DNA of 64,000 bases from Bradyrhizobium sp. Ash2021. GTDB lineage: Bacteria > Pseudomonadota > Alphaproteobacteria > Rhizobiales > Xanthobacteraceae. Below, piece after piece: positions 37,919 to 48,214 of the stretch (position 1 is the first letter of the stretch; every line of letters begins with the position of its first letter). The notes below the pieces were generated by a model. That model ran no database searches and had not been told where the DNA came from. It saw only the letters and a list, made by a program, of their open reading frames with translations. A program made the position numbers and the translations under genes. Location: assembly GCF_031202265.1 (NCBI RefSeq), contig NZ_CP100604.1, forward strand, positions 7,422,501 to 7,486,500. The letters run 5' to 3'.

Positions 37919-38608
37919 CTAGTCCGGCGCGCGCAGCCGATAGCCGATGCCGGTTTCGGTCAGCACGAATTGCGGACGCTCCGGGTCGGTCTCGATCTTC
38001 TGCCGGAGCTGGCGAACATAAACCCGCAGATATTGTGCGTCGGTCAGTTCGTCCCAAAGCTCCTTCAGCAGAAACCGGTGGGTCAGCACCTTGCCGGCGT
38101 GCTGCACCAGCACGCGCAACAGCTCATACTCCTTGGGTGACAGTTTGACGTCCTTCTCGCCGACCTTGACGATTCGGCGCACCAGGTCGACCGCAAGGTC
38201 GCCCGATCGAAATACCGGACGCTCTCCATGAACCTGCAATTGATGCCGCAACGCCGCGCGCATCCGCGCCAGCAGTTCGTCCATGCCGAACGGCTTGGTG
38301 AGATAGTCGTCGGCGCCGAGATCGAGCGCCTGGACCTTTCCGGCCTCGTCGCCGCGGCTCGACAGCACAACGACCGGGACGCTGTCGTTGCGCCCGCGAA
38401 TCATGCGCAGCAAGTCATGGCCCTGGATGTCCGGCAAGCCGAGATCGAGAATGATGAGGGCGGGATCCTGCGCCAGCAATTCGAGCCCGATCTTGCCATT
38501 GGAGGCTTCCAGGATCTCGTAACCCTGCGTGCTCAACCCCATCCGCAACAGCTTGCGGATCGGCGGCTCGTCGTCGATGACGAGAACCTTGATCGGTGCG
38601 GCGCTCAT
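37919..38608 (-). CDS. kdpE: Kdp operon response regulator
   Basis: A 229-residue OmpR-family regulator. The receiver domain has the acidic pair in VIDDEPPIRKLLRMGL, the phospho-acceptor Asp in PALIILDLGLPDIQGHD near residue 55 and the Lys in DDYLTKPFGMDELLAR. The winged-helix domain has LSPKEYELLRVLVQHAGKVL and YLRVYVRQLRQKIETDPERP. It activates the kdp promoter in response to the KdpD kinase under K+ limitation or osmotic stress. The start overlaps the kdpD stop by 4 bases. Confidence 0.95.
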   Translation of the reverse strand: MSAAPIKVLVIDDEPPIRKLLRMGLSTQGYEILEASNGKIGLELLAQDPALIILDLGLPDIQGHDLLRMIRGRNDSVPVVVLSSRGDEAGKVQALDLGADDYLTKPFGMDELLARMRAALRHQLQVHGERPVFRSGDLAVDLVRRIVKVGEKDVKLSPKEYELLRVLVQHAGKVLTHRFLLKELWDELTDAQYLRVYVRQLRQKIETDPERPQFVLTETGIGYRLRAPD

Positions 38609-41328
38609 GCGGCGGTGTCCAATGCGTTTGATGCCGCCGGAATCGGAAGCCGAATGGTCAGCACGGCGCCACTCCGGTCGGTGCGGTTGGCGGCCAGGAT
38701 CGTGCCGCGCATCGCCTCGACGAAACCGCGCGAAATCGCCAGGCCAAGCCCGGTGCCGGGGCGGACATGGTCGCCCTTTTGCGCGCGGTAGAACTTGTCA
38801 AATACCATCTCCAGCTTCGCCGGCGGAAACCCGTCGCCCTCGTCGATGATTTGCAGGGATACAAAATCCCTTTCCCGCAGACTCCTGATCGAAATCGTGG
38901 TGTCGGCGGGCGCGTATTTCGCCGCGTTGTCGAGCAGGTTGAAGAGCACCTGCTCGAACAGGACGGCGTCGAGTTCCAGCATCGGCAAATCGGCCGCGAG
39001 TTCCAGCGAAATCCTGTGGCTCGCGAGAATTTTGCTGGCGCGCCGCAACACGCTGCCGACGATCTCGCCCACATCGTGCAACGCGGTATTAGGCACGATG
39101 GCGCCGGATTCCAGTTTGGTCATGTCGAGCAGATTGGCGATGAAGCGGTTGAGCCGTTCGGACTCGTCGATCACGGTTGCCAGCAGATCGCGCTTTTCGG
39201 CATCGCTCAGGCCGCTGGCAAGATCGCGCATCGTGCTGGCAGCGCCCAGCACCGAGGCCAGCGGCGTTTTCAGATCGTGCGAGATCGAGGTCAATAGCGC
39301 CGATCGCAGGCGATCGGATTCCACGGTGCGCTTGACCCGGTCCATATCCTCGACCAGCTGCACGCGTTCGATCGCGAGCGCGCCCTGATCCATCAGCGCA
39401 TCGAGCAGCCGGCGCTGGTCCGGCGTCAGCAGCGGTCCGGTCTTGTCGTCGTCGATGCCGATGACACCGATCGGCCCGCGTCCGGTTCGCATCGGCAGAA
39501 ACAGGCGCTTGGCGCCCGGCAGCGTATCCGCACCGCGCCCGGCCGCGCGATCGTTGCCCCACGCCCAGTGCGCCGCGGCAAGGTCGGCCTTGTCGAGTTC
39601 GTCCTCGGGCGGGTAGCCGGTCTTGACGGTAAGGACGCCCTCTTCGGGCAACAGCAACACCACCCGCACCTTCAGCATCAGCGCCGTTTGATAGGCGGTC
39701 GCCCACAGCACATCGTCCAGCGTCGCCGTGCCCGCGAGCTTCCGGCTGAAGGCGTACAGCGACTCCGTGGTGCGCACCCGGCCGATCGCGGAGTCCGCCT
39801 GGGTGCGCACGCGCGCGGCGACGTTGGAAACCAGAATCGCGATCAGCATGAAGAAGAAGAACGCCGCGACATTGGTCGGATCGGTAATGGTGAAGGTATA
39901 GACCGGCGGCAGGAAGAAGAAGTTGTAGGATAGCGACGCCGCGACGCTGGCGAACAGCGACGGCCACAACCCGTAACGAACCGCGACGCCGACCACGGCC
40001 GTGAGGAACACCAGATCGACGTTCTCGATGCCGAACATCGGCTGGATCAGTTCGGCAGCGCCAAGGCCGACGGCCACGATCAGCAGCGCCATCAGATATG
40101 GCTTGGGATCGAACGATTCGGGCCGCTCGGCCGCGCGCACGGTCTTCTTCGGAACCGGCTCCGCAGCGAGCTCCTCGCCGGCGATCACGTTGACGCTGAT
40201 ATTGCCGGCGCGCCGCACCAGATCATGCACGACCGAGCCACGCCTGAGTTCGAACCACCAAGTGCGTGTCGACTTCCCGATGATGATCTGGGTCACGTTG
40301 TTGGCTTGCGCGAATCCGATCACGTCGTCCGCAATACGCCGCCCGACAGCGGGAATGGTGAGCGCCTCGCCGCCCAGCGCTTCGGCCAGCCGCAGCGTGT
40401 CGGCCAGCCGGTCGCGCTGCTCGTCGGTCAATTGCAGGCTGCGCCGCGTCTCGATGCTGAGGGCGGTCCAGGGCGCATGCAGGCGGTCCGCCAATCGCCT
40501 GGTGTAGCGCACGAGCCCCGCCGACCGCGGATCCTCGCTGATGCAGACCAGGATGCGTTCGCCCGCGGCCCAGGGGCCCGCGATCGCGTTGGCCTTCATA
40601 TGGTTGAGCAACTGTTCGTCGACGCGCTCGGCGGTCCGGCGCAAGGCGAGCTCGCGCAGCGCGGTGAGATTGCCCGGCGAGAAATAATGCTCGAGCGCGC
40701 GCTCGGCCTGTTTCGGGACGTAGACCTTGCCTTCCCTCAGCCGCTGGATCAGATCGTCCGGCGTGAGATCGATCAGCTCGATTGCGTCGGCGCGGTCGAA
40801 CACCGAGTCCGGCACGGTTTCGCGCACCCGCACATGGGTGATCTGCGCGACCACGTCGTTGAGGCTTTCGATGTGCTGGATATTGACCGCGGTATAGACG
40901 TCGATGCCGTGGGAGAGCAGTTCCTCGACGTCGAGGTAGCGCTTGGGATGGCGGCTGCCCGGCGCATTGGTGTGGGCGAGTTCATCGACCAGCGCGATCC
41001 GCGGATGGCGCGCAATCAGCCCGTCGAGGTCCATCTCCTCGAGCATCTGGTCCTTGTATTCGAGCCGCTTGCGCGGGAGAACCTCAAGGCCGACCAGCAG
41101 CGCCTCGGTCTCGACCCGCCCGTGCGTCTCGACGACGCCAACGACGACGTCGGCACCGGCCTTCAATTTGGCGCGCGCGCTCTGCAGCATTTCATAGGTC
41201 TTGCCGACGCCGGGAGCGGCGCCGACGAAGATCTTGAGCCGCCCGGCACGGCTGTCCTCGCGCCGGGCTGCCTCCAGCAGGGCCTCCGGCGAGGGGCGTT
41301 GTTCGGAATCGCGGCGCTGCTGGACCAT
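38605..41328 (-). CDS. kdpD: Potassium sensor histidine kinase
   Basis: A 907-residue membrane kinase. The N-terminal cytoplasmic KdpD domain has a Walker A (IFVGAAPGVGKTYEMLQSA near 35) and VDELAHTNAPGSRHPKRYLD; a universal-stress-protein-like domain follows (GERILVCISEDPRSAGLVRY). Four membrane helices lie at about 415-520, then a GAF-like region, the phospho-accepting His in LLTSISHDLKTPLASVLGA near 684, and the ATPase motifs NLLDNAAKYAP and PGTGLGLAISRGFVEAM. It senses K+ and ionic strength and phosphorylates KdpE. It lies 41 bases after kdpC, so one transcript may run through kdpFABCDE. Confidence 0.96.
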   Translation of the reverse strand: MVQQRRDSEQRPSPEALLEAARREDSRAGRLKIFVGAAPGVGKTYEMLQSARAKLKAGADVVVGVVETHGRVETEALLVGLEVLPRKRLEYKDQMLEEMDLDGLIARHPRIALVDELAHTNAPGSRHPKRYLDVEELLSHGIDVYTAVNIQHIESLNDVVAQITHVRVRETVPDSVFDRADAIELIDLTPDDLIQRLREGKVYVPKQAERALEHYFSPGNLTALRELALRRTAERVDEQLLNHMKANAIAGPWAAGERILVCISEDPRSAGLVRYTRRLADRLHAPWTALSIETRRSLQLTDEQRDRLADTLRLAEALGGEALTIPAVGRRIADDVIGFAQANNVTQIIIGKSTRTWWFELRRGSVVHDLVRRAGNISVNVIAGEELAAEPVPKKTVRAAERPESFDPKPYLMALLIVAVGLGAAELIQPMFGIENVDLVFLTAVVGVAVRYGLWPSLFASVAASLSYNFFFLPPVYTFTITDPTNVAAFFFFMLIAILVSNVAARVRTQADSAIGRVRTTESLYAFSRKLAGTATLDDVLWATAYQTALMLKVRVVLLLPEEGVLTVKTGYPPEDELDKADLAAAHWAWGNDRAAGRGADTLPGAKRLFLPMRTGRGPIGVIGIDDDKTGPLLTPDQRRLLDALMDQGALAIERVQLVEDMDRVKRTVESDRLRSALLTSISHDLKTPLASVLGAASTMRDLASGLSDAEKRDLLATVIDESERLNRFIANLLDMTKLESGAIVPNTALHDVGEIVGSVLRRASKILASHRISLELAADLPMLELDAVLFEQVLFNLLDNAAKYAPADTTISIRSLRERDFVSLQIIDEGDGFPPAKLEMVFDKFYRAQKGDHVRPGTGLGLAISRGFVEAMRGTILAANRTDRSGAVLTIRLPIPAASNALDTAA

Positions 41329-41369
41329 GCGTCAAATATAGTCCTTATGACGCATCCAGCCTAGCGGCG

Positions 41370-41975
41370 CTACTTCGTCGCGGCACGGTCAAGGGCCAGA
41401 TTCAGCGCCAATACGTTAACGCGGGGTTCGCCAAGCAGCCCGACGAGGCGGCCCTCGGTGCTCATCACGACCAACTGGCGGACCAGGTCTTCCGGCATGT
41501 TCCGGGCCTTCGCGACACGGGGCACCTGGAACAGCGCGGCTTCCGGCGAGATGTCGGGATCGAGGCCGCTGCCGGACGTGGTGACGAGATCAACCGGCAC
41601 CGCGGCGGACGGGTTTTCCGCCTTCAGCTTCTCGACGTCTTCCTTGACCCGGTCGTTCAGCGCCTTGCTGGTCGGGCCGAGGTTGGAGCCGCCGGAATTG
41701 GCCGCATTATACGGCGCGGGAACGGTCTTGGTCGAATCGGCCGGGTCCGGCGCCGAGGTCGCCGAGGGCCGGCCGTGGAAATACTTGTCGTCCTTGAACT
41801 CCTGGCCGATCAGGGCGGAGCCAACCACCTTGCCGTCTTTCTCGATCAGGCTGCCCTGCGCTTGCTTCGGAAAGATCACGCCGGCAATCGCGGTCATGGC
41901 GAGGGGATAGGCAAGGCCCGTGATCAGCGTGAGCAGGACCAGGATGATGATGGCGGGACGGAATTCTCTTAACAT
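41370..41975 (-). CDS. kdpC: Potassium-transporting ATPase subunit C
   Basis: A 201-residue subunit of the KdpFABC K+ pump, with one N-terminal membrane helix ([20 protein letters not shown]) and a periplasmic domain. [39 protein letters not shown] and [20 protein letters not shown] are conserved KdpC motifs. It is separated from kdpB by a palindromic repeat (41996-42078). Confidence 0.95.
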   Translation of the reverse strand: MLREFRPAIIILVLLTLITGLAYPLAMTAIAGVIFPKQAQGSLIEKDGKVVGSALIGQEFKDDKYFHGRPSATSAPDPADSTKTVPAPYNAANSGGSNLGPTSKALNDRVKEDVEKLKAENPSAAVPVDLVTTSGSGLDPDISPEAALFQVPRVAKARNMPEDLVRQLVVMSTEGRLVGLLGEPRVNVLALNLALDRAATK

Positions 41976-41995
41976 AACCGTATCTCCTTAGTGAC

Positions 41996-42078
41996 CGTCA
42001 TTGCGAGCGAAGCGAAGCAATCCATGGAGCCGCAAAGAAAGAGTGGATTGCTTCGTCGCTTCGCTCCTCGCAATGACG
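41996..42078. repeat. Dispersed palindromic repeat inside the kdp operon (copy 1)
   Basis: CGTCATTGCGAGCGAAGCGA and its continuation AGCAATCC form the left arm; the right arm (42045-42078) is its near-perfect reverse complement, with a short unrelated loop. The same arms recur at 61683-61767 with a different loop. It sits between the kdpB stop and the kdpC start and would form a long RNA stem that could stabilise kdpFAB mRNA or reduce kdpC expression. Confidence 0.85.
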
Positions 42079-42085
42079 CGTGTGG

Positions 42086-44197
<2,112 letters not shown>

Positions 44198-44222
44198 GGG
44201 CGTAACTCCGAAATGCGTTCGA

Positions 44223-45926
44223 TCAGAACAGGGTATTGGCGTTGCCAGCGAGGTGCTCGACGATCGGCCCGAGCGCCAGCGCCGGGAAGAAAGTTAGACC
44301 GCCGATGATCAGGATCACGCCGACGACCAGGCCGACGAACAGGCCGCCCGTGGTCGGCAAGGTGCCGGCCGAGGGCGGGATCGATTTCTTGTTGGCGAGC
44401 GAGCCCGCCAGCGCCATCGCCGGCACGATCATGAAGAAGCGGCCGACGAACATCGAACAGGCGAGCGTCAGATTGTAGAAGAAGGTGTTGCCGGTCAGGC
44501 CCCCAAAGGCCGAGCCGTTGTTCCCGGTCGCCGAAGTATAGGCATAGAGCACCTCGGTGAACCCATGCGGGCCGGAATTGGCCATCGATGCGACCGCCGA
44601 CGGCAGCACCACAGCCACCGAGGTCCAGCCCAGATACATCAGCGGCAACACCAGGATGGCGAGCATTGCCATCTTGACCTCGCGCGCCTCGATCTTCTTG
44701 CCGACATATTCCGGCGTGCGGCCGACCATCAGGCCGGCGACGAAGATCGCCAACACGACGAACAGCAGCATGCCGTAAAGGCCGGCGCCGACGCCGCCGA
44801 CGATGATTTCGCCGAGCTGCATGTTGATCAGCGGGATCATGCCGCCGAGCGCGGTAAATGAGTCATGCATGGCGTTGACCGCGCCGCAGGACGCCGCCGT
44901 GGTGATCACGGCGAACAGCGAGGACGCGACGATGCCGAAGCGGACTTCCTTGCCTTCCATATTGCCGCCGGTCAGGCCGAGCGCGCTCAGCGCCGAGGTG
45001 CCGTTGGCTTCGGCCCAATAGGTGACGGCGACGCCTGACAGGAACAGCACGCCCATCACGGCCAGAATCACCCAGCCCTGGCGCTGGTTGCCGACCATGC
45101 GGCCGAACACGTTGGTCAGGGAGGCGCCGAGCGCGAAGATCGAAATCATCTGCACGAAGTTCGACAGCGCCGTCGGGTTTTCGAAGGGGTGCGCGGCGTT
45201 GGCGTTGAAGAAGCCGCCGCCATTGGTGCCCAGCATCTTGATCGCGACCTGCGAGGCGACCGGGCCGACCGCGATGGTCTGCTTGGCGCCTTCCAGTGTG
45301 GTGGCGTCGACATAGGCGCCAAGCGTCTGCGGCATGCCCTGCGAGACCAGGAACAGCGTGTAGACAATACAGATCGGCAGCAGCACATAGAGGGTGCAGC
45401 GCGTCACGTCGACCCAGAAATTGCCGATGGTGCGCATCGAGGAGCGCGAGAAGCCGCGGATCAGTGCCACCGCCAGCGCGATGCCGGTCGCAGCCGAGAG
45501 GAAGTTCTGATGCGTCAGGCCGAGCATCTGCACCAGATAGGACAGCGTGCTCTCGCCGCCGTAGTTCTGCCAGTTGGTATTGGTGATGAAGGAGATCGCG
45601 GTATTGAACGACAGATCCTGCGCGACGGCGGATTGTTCGGCCGGATTGAACGGCAGCAGCGCCTGCAGCCGCATCAGACCGTAGATGATCAGGAAGCCGC
45701 CGACATGGAACAGCAGCATCGCGACCGTATAGGTCAGCCAATGCTGCTCGCGCTTCTCATCGACGCCGCCGATCCAGTACAGGGAGGCCTCGACCGGCCG
45801 CAGGATCGGAGACAGGAACGTGCGCTCGCCGTTGAAGACGCGCGTCATGTACCAGCCGAGCGGTTTCACCAGCGCGACCACGATCGCGCAGTACAGAAGA
45901 ATTTGAATCCAGCCGATGACGGTCAT
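44223..45926 (-). CDS. kdpA: Potassium-transporting ATPase subunit A
   Basis: A 567-residue K+-channel-like subunit with about ten membrane helices. Selectivity-filter-like segments are visible: [20 protein letters not shown] near 120, [20 protein letters not shown] near 230, [20 protein letters not shown] near 350, and [20 protein letters not shown] near 470. These four pore loops with a central glycine are the KdpA hallmark. It starts 37 bases after the kdpF stop. Confidence 0.97.
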   Translation of the reverse strand: MTVIGWIQILLYCAIVVALVKPLGWYMTRVFNGERTFLSPILRPVEASLYWIGGVDEKREQHWLTYTVAMLLFHVGGFLIIYGLMRLQALLPFNPAEQSAVAQDLSFNTAISFITNTNWQNYGGESTLSYLVQMLGLTHQNFLSAATGIALAVALIRGFSRSSMRTIGNFWVDVTRCTLYVLLPICIVYTLFLVSQGMPQTLGAYVDATTLEGAKQTIAVGPVASQVAIKMLGTNGGGFFNANAAHPFENPTALSNFVQMISIFALGASLTNVFGRMVGNQRQGWVILAVMGVLFLSGVAVTYWAEANGTSALSALGLTGGNMEGKEVRFGIVASSLFAVITTAASCGAVNAMHDSFTALGGMIPLINMQLGEIIVGGVGAGLYGMLLFVVLAIFVAGLMVGRTPEYVGKKIEAREVKMAMLAILVLPLMYLGWTSVAVVLPSAVASMANSGPHGFTEVLYAYTSATGNNGSAFGGLTGNTFFYNLTLACSMFVGRFFMIVPAMALAGSLANKKSIPPSAGTLPTTGGLFVGLVVGVILIIGGLTFFPALALGPIVEHLAGNANTLF

Positions 45927-45963
45927 GGGATTGCCTTTTGGGGAATTGCCGTTGGATGCAGGT

Positions 45964-46053
45964 TCAGAAGCGCTCGGGGCGCAGCAGCGCGTAGGTCAGG
46001 TAGAACAGCAGACCCAGCGAAACGAGACCGGCGAGCGAGTAATCGAAAATCAT
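45964..46053 (-). CDS. kdpF: Potassium-transporting ATPase small subunit F
   Basis: A 29-residue single-helix peptide, [20 protein letters not shown] followed by YALLRPERF. The short N-terminus, one hydrophobic helix and the Y-A-L-L-R-P-E-R-F end are the pattern of KdpF, which stabilises the KdpFABC complex. GGAGAG lies about 6 bases before the ATG. It lies directly before kdpA. Confidence 0.92.
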   Translation of the reverse strand: MIFDYSLAGLVSLGLLFYLTYALLRPERF

Positions 46054-46065
46054 GGCTCTCTCCTC

Positions 46066-46149
46066 TCACAACCGTTCGCAGGCGTAGGCGTAGCCTATGC
46101 CCGCCGCGAAAAAGCCGAGGCCGAGCGCCAGCATGACGATGTCCAACAT
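46066..46149 (-). CDS. Membrane microprotein upstream of kdpF
   Basis: A 27-residue peptide: MLDIVMLALGLGFFAAGIGY then AYACERL. It has one hydrophobic helix and a C-terminal C-E-R-L. An AAGGAG Shine-Dalgarno lies 7 bases before the ATG, and the stop codon is placed 12 bases before the kdpF start. Similar short ORFs ending in C-(D/E)-R-(L/V) are recalled ahead of kdpF in other bacteria but have no accepted name. By position it could be an additional small subunit or assembly factor of the Kdp pump, or a regulator of KdpD. It is too short for most gene callers. Function is unknown. Confidence 0.75.
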   Translation of the reverse strand: MLDIVMLALGLGFFAAGIGYAYACERL

Positions 46150-46184
46150 GGGATGCTCCTTTTCGCGCCTCGTATCCGTGCGCG

Positions 46185-46218
46185 GCAAGACGGTTTCAAT
46201 CGCAAGACGGTTTCAATC
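46185..46218. promoter_or_regulatory. Tandem 17-base direct repeat in the kdp control region
   Basis: GCAAGACGGTTTCAATC occurs twice, exactly adjacent (46185-46201 and 46202-46218), 36-69 bases upstream of the first kdp reading frame. Two abutting copies on successive helical turns suit cooperative binding by a dimeric regulator such as KdpE, or a promoter duplication. No match to a known KdpE site is claimed. Confidence 0.4.
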
Positions 46219-46483
46219 GATTGAGCGGGATCTCTCCGCAACAATCCCGACCTTCGGTATCAGGCTGTGAGGTGCCACTTCAGGTGTATGATTTCGAGGC
46301 GGCCGCACGCTGAGTTTTATAGGAATTCCATAAAGACGCGATTTTCCCGAACACGGGCGGTCACATTCGCAAGTTAACCTAGTCGCCGACGAAATCGTGG
46401 TCTTGCACGTAGCGTCGCTTTTTGTCGAAATACGCGCTTATGAAATTCCTATATCTCAGCCTTCCATTCCCTCTCGTTTTCAA
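46219..46483. other. Intergenic region between kdp and the small-gene island
   Basis: No gene is seen. The stretch holds two inverted copies of a motif: TAGGAATTCCATAAAGACGC at about 46319 on the plus strand, and ATAGGAATTTCATAAGCGCG read on the minus strand near 46453-46434. They bracket about 95 bases, like terminal repeats of a tiny miniature element, or like two sites of one regulator. The region must also hold the promoters of both flanking transcripts. Confidence 0.4.
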
Positions 46484-47017
46484 ATGACTTCTTGGCCATT
46501 TTGGCAGCGTGGCCAGCACCTTTGGCTGCGCCCTGAACGAGATGACGTCATGCCGCTGCTTTCAGAACATCAAAATCCCGGCGAACTGGTCGACCGGCTT
46601 CGCGACGCCGGTGCGGTGACGGCCGCGTTGATGTCGGAGATCATCAGCAAAATCTGCCGCCGCTTTCCCTCCCAGGGACAGACCGCCAAGACCGCGCACG
46701 TCGAGCGGCTGATTCAATCCGGCGGCTGGACCGATGCGGCGCTGGCGCTGATCGATCTCGAACTGCCGCAATGGCAGGTTCGCCGCATCGCCTATGATGA
46801 AGGCGAATGGTATTGCGCACTGTCGCGCGAGCGCGAGCTGCCGGACTGGCTCGATCAATCGGTCGAGGCCCGACACGCCGACCTGGCGCTCGCGATATTG
46901 AGCGCATTCGTCGAGGTCGAGCGCATCAGCGCGCCCTCGATCCGGACCAGCGTTCCTGCCGTGACGCGGGACACGAACCAGCTCTACGAGCCGGTCTGCA
47001 GCGATAATTTCGCGTAA
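46484..47017 (+). CDS. Conserved hypothetical protein of the small-gene island
   Basis: A 177-residue soluble protein that I do not recognise. MTSWPFWQRGQHLWLRPERD at the start; DRLRDAGAVTAALMSEIISK and HVERLIQSGGWTDAALALID suggest a helical domain; ELPQWQVRRIAYDEGEWYCA and LSRERELPDWLDQSVEARHA follow. No signal peptide or membrane helix. The ATG at 46484 or the one at 46550 (MPLLSEHQNPGEL) could be the start; an open frame continues upstream to 46397 but looks non-coding. First gene of the island. Confidence 0.55.
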   Translation: MTSWPFWQRGQHLWLRPERDDVMPLLSEHQNPGELVDRLRDAGAVTAALMSEIISKICRRFPSQGQTAKTAHVERLIQSGGWTDAALALIDLELPQWQVRRIAYDEGEWYCALSRERELPDWLDQSVEARHADLALAILSAFVEVERISAPSIRTSVPAVTRDTNQLYEPVCSDNFA

Positions 47018-47058
47018 GGCCGCGAGTTGTTGCCTCTGCGGCTTCCGGATTTACGCGC

Positions 47059-47337
47059 GTGATACGGCTGTCAAATTACCCGCGAAAACTGCGATCGGCC
47101 CAGGTGTTGATCCGGTTTGGCATGCGGATGTTCATCCTGGTGATTTTCGCGATGTTCGGCGGCATCGGCTTCGGCAGGAGCCTGGCCGCCTTGCTGTGGA
47201 TGTCCACCATCCTCAGCGCCTGCATCGCCGTCATCCGGCGCGAGCTTCCACTCGATGCCGAACTCAATCAGTGGGATGAAACGGTGACCTATGCCGCCAT
47301 TTGCATGCTGGTCAACGGCCTCAACCAATCGCTTTAA
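47059..47337 (+). CDS. Small membrane protein, unknown function
   Basis: A 92-residue protein with a basic N-terminus (MIRLSNYPRKLRSAQVLIRF), two probable membrane segments (MRMFILVIFAMFGGIGFGRS and LAALLWMSTILSACIAVI) and a polar tail (RRELPLDAELNQWDETVTYA). The proposed start is GTG at 47059; an ATG at 47122 would leave only the membrane part. No known family is recognised. It lies 41 bases after the previous gene and may share its transcript. Confidence 0.5.
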   Translation: MIRLSNYPRKLRSAQVLIRFGMRMFILVIFAMFGGIGFGRSLAALLWMSTILSACIAVIRRELPLDAELNQWDETVTYAAICMLVNGLNQSL

Positions 47338-47450
47338 CGGCGCCTGGCTTATGCGGCTCCTATGAGATCGCCGCCTTGTCACGCTCGATTTCATATCCGG
47401 CGGGAAACATATTGGGCGCGCACTACCCCATCTCTGGAAGGAATACCAAC

Positions 47451-47729
47451 GTGAAACTCGCCGAACCTCCCTCGTGTAGTTCTCCGTCTGCAATCGTCTT
47501 CATCGGCAGGAACAGGCGCGGCAACTGGGTCGCCCAGGAACAGAACGGCCTTTATGGCGGGCTGTTCGTCAACCGCGCGCAAGCCGTCAAATACGCGCTG
47601 TTCGAGAACGGCCACCATCCCGAAACCATCGTCGAACTGGCACTCGAAATCGAACTCGACATGGGCGGCACGCCCGCTTCCGGTCCCGCATCGCAGGTCG
47701 CCGGCGCCACAGCCCGGCACGTCGCGTAA
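47451..47729 (+). CDS. Small protein with FIGRN-x(4)-W-V-A domain
   Basis: A 92-residue soluble protein. The core is AIVFIGRNRRGNWVAQEQNG, then LYGGLFVNRAQAVKYALFEN. The same pattern (GFFIGRNKEGFWVARDAKG, then RIGGLFLFKNSALSFARNN) occurs in the protein at 50134-50619, so the two share a domain. The GTG at 47451 is preferred because GGAAGGA lies about 9 bases upstream and the shared domain begins soon after. Function is unknown. Confidence 0.65.
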   Translation: MKLAEPPSCSSPSAIVFIGRNRRGNWVAQEQNGLYGGLFVNRAQAVKYALFENGHHPETIVELALEIELDMGGTPASGPASQVAGATARHVA

Positions 47730-47763
47730 CAGGCCGGACAGACTTCCCCACAAGGAGAGCAAG

Positions 47764-48207
47764 ATGGGTCAGCCTCATTCCGATTCGAACCGGGAGCAGG
47801 TCGTCGATACCATGATCGGGCTCACGCGCTTGACCATCCTGCATCGCGCCATTGTTGCCGGCAGCGGCAGCCTGGAACTGTATGTTGCGCTGCGCCGGCG
47901 CGGTTTCATGCGGGTAGCCACCACCACGACGTGCCGGATCCCGAAAGGCCAGCACGCGGTCGGCCTGATCACGGGCCACAATTCCCTTCAGGCGATCGAA
48001 ACCGCGCTTACCGGGATATCGCAATTCCTCGGCGCCAGTGCCGCCATCGCGGTCGTGATCGACTGCCACGAAACCGGCGCCGGCCTGCGAATCCGGGGCA
48101 AGCTCGAACAGATGGGGTTTCGGATCGAGGCCGGTGTCAGGTGCCAGCAGGGCTTCGTGCTTTCAGCCGTTCGGCAAGGCTTTGGCGAGATGCAAAACGC
48201 GGCGTAA
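47764..48207 (+). CDS. Conserved hypothetical protein of the small-gene island
   Basis: A 147-residue soluble protein with no recognised family. MIGLTRLTILHRAIVAGSGS, ELYVALRRRGFMRVATTTTC and AVGLITGHNSLQAIETALTG are its clearest segments. The alternation around 50-120 suggests an alpha/beta fold, and RRGFMRVAT together with IRGKLEQMGFRIEAGVRCQQ resembles methyltransferase- or regulator-like small domains, but no motif is diagnostic. AAGGAGA lies 7 bases before the ATG. It starts 34 bases after the previous gene, and the DapA-like gene begins 7 bases after its stop, so these are probably one operon. Confidence 0.6.
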   Translation: MGQPHSDSNREQVVDTMIGLTRLTILHRAIVAGSGSLELYVALRRRGFMRVATTTTCRIPKGQHAVGLITGHNSLQAIETALTGISQFLGASAAIAVVIDCHETGAGLRIRGKLEQMGFRIEAGVRCQQGFVLSAVRQGFGEMQNAA

Positions 48208-48214
48208 AATCCCA

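Noticed and set aside
46185..46218. Tandem repeat as a CRISPR fragment
   Set aside because: Units are 17 bases with no spacer and only two copies; there are no cas genes.
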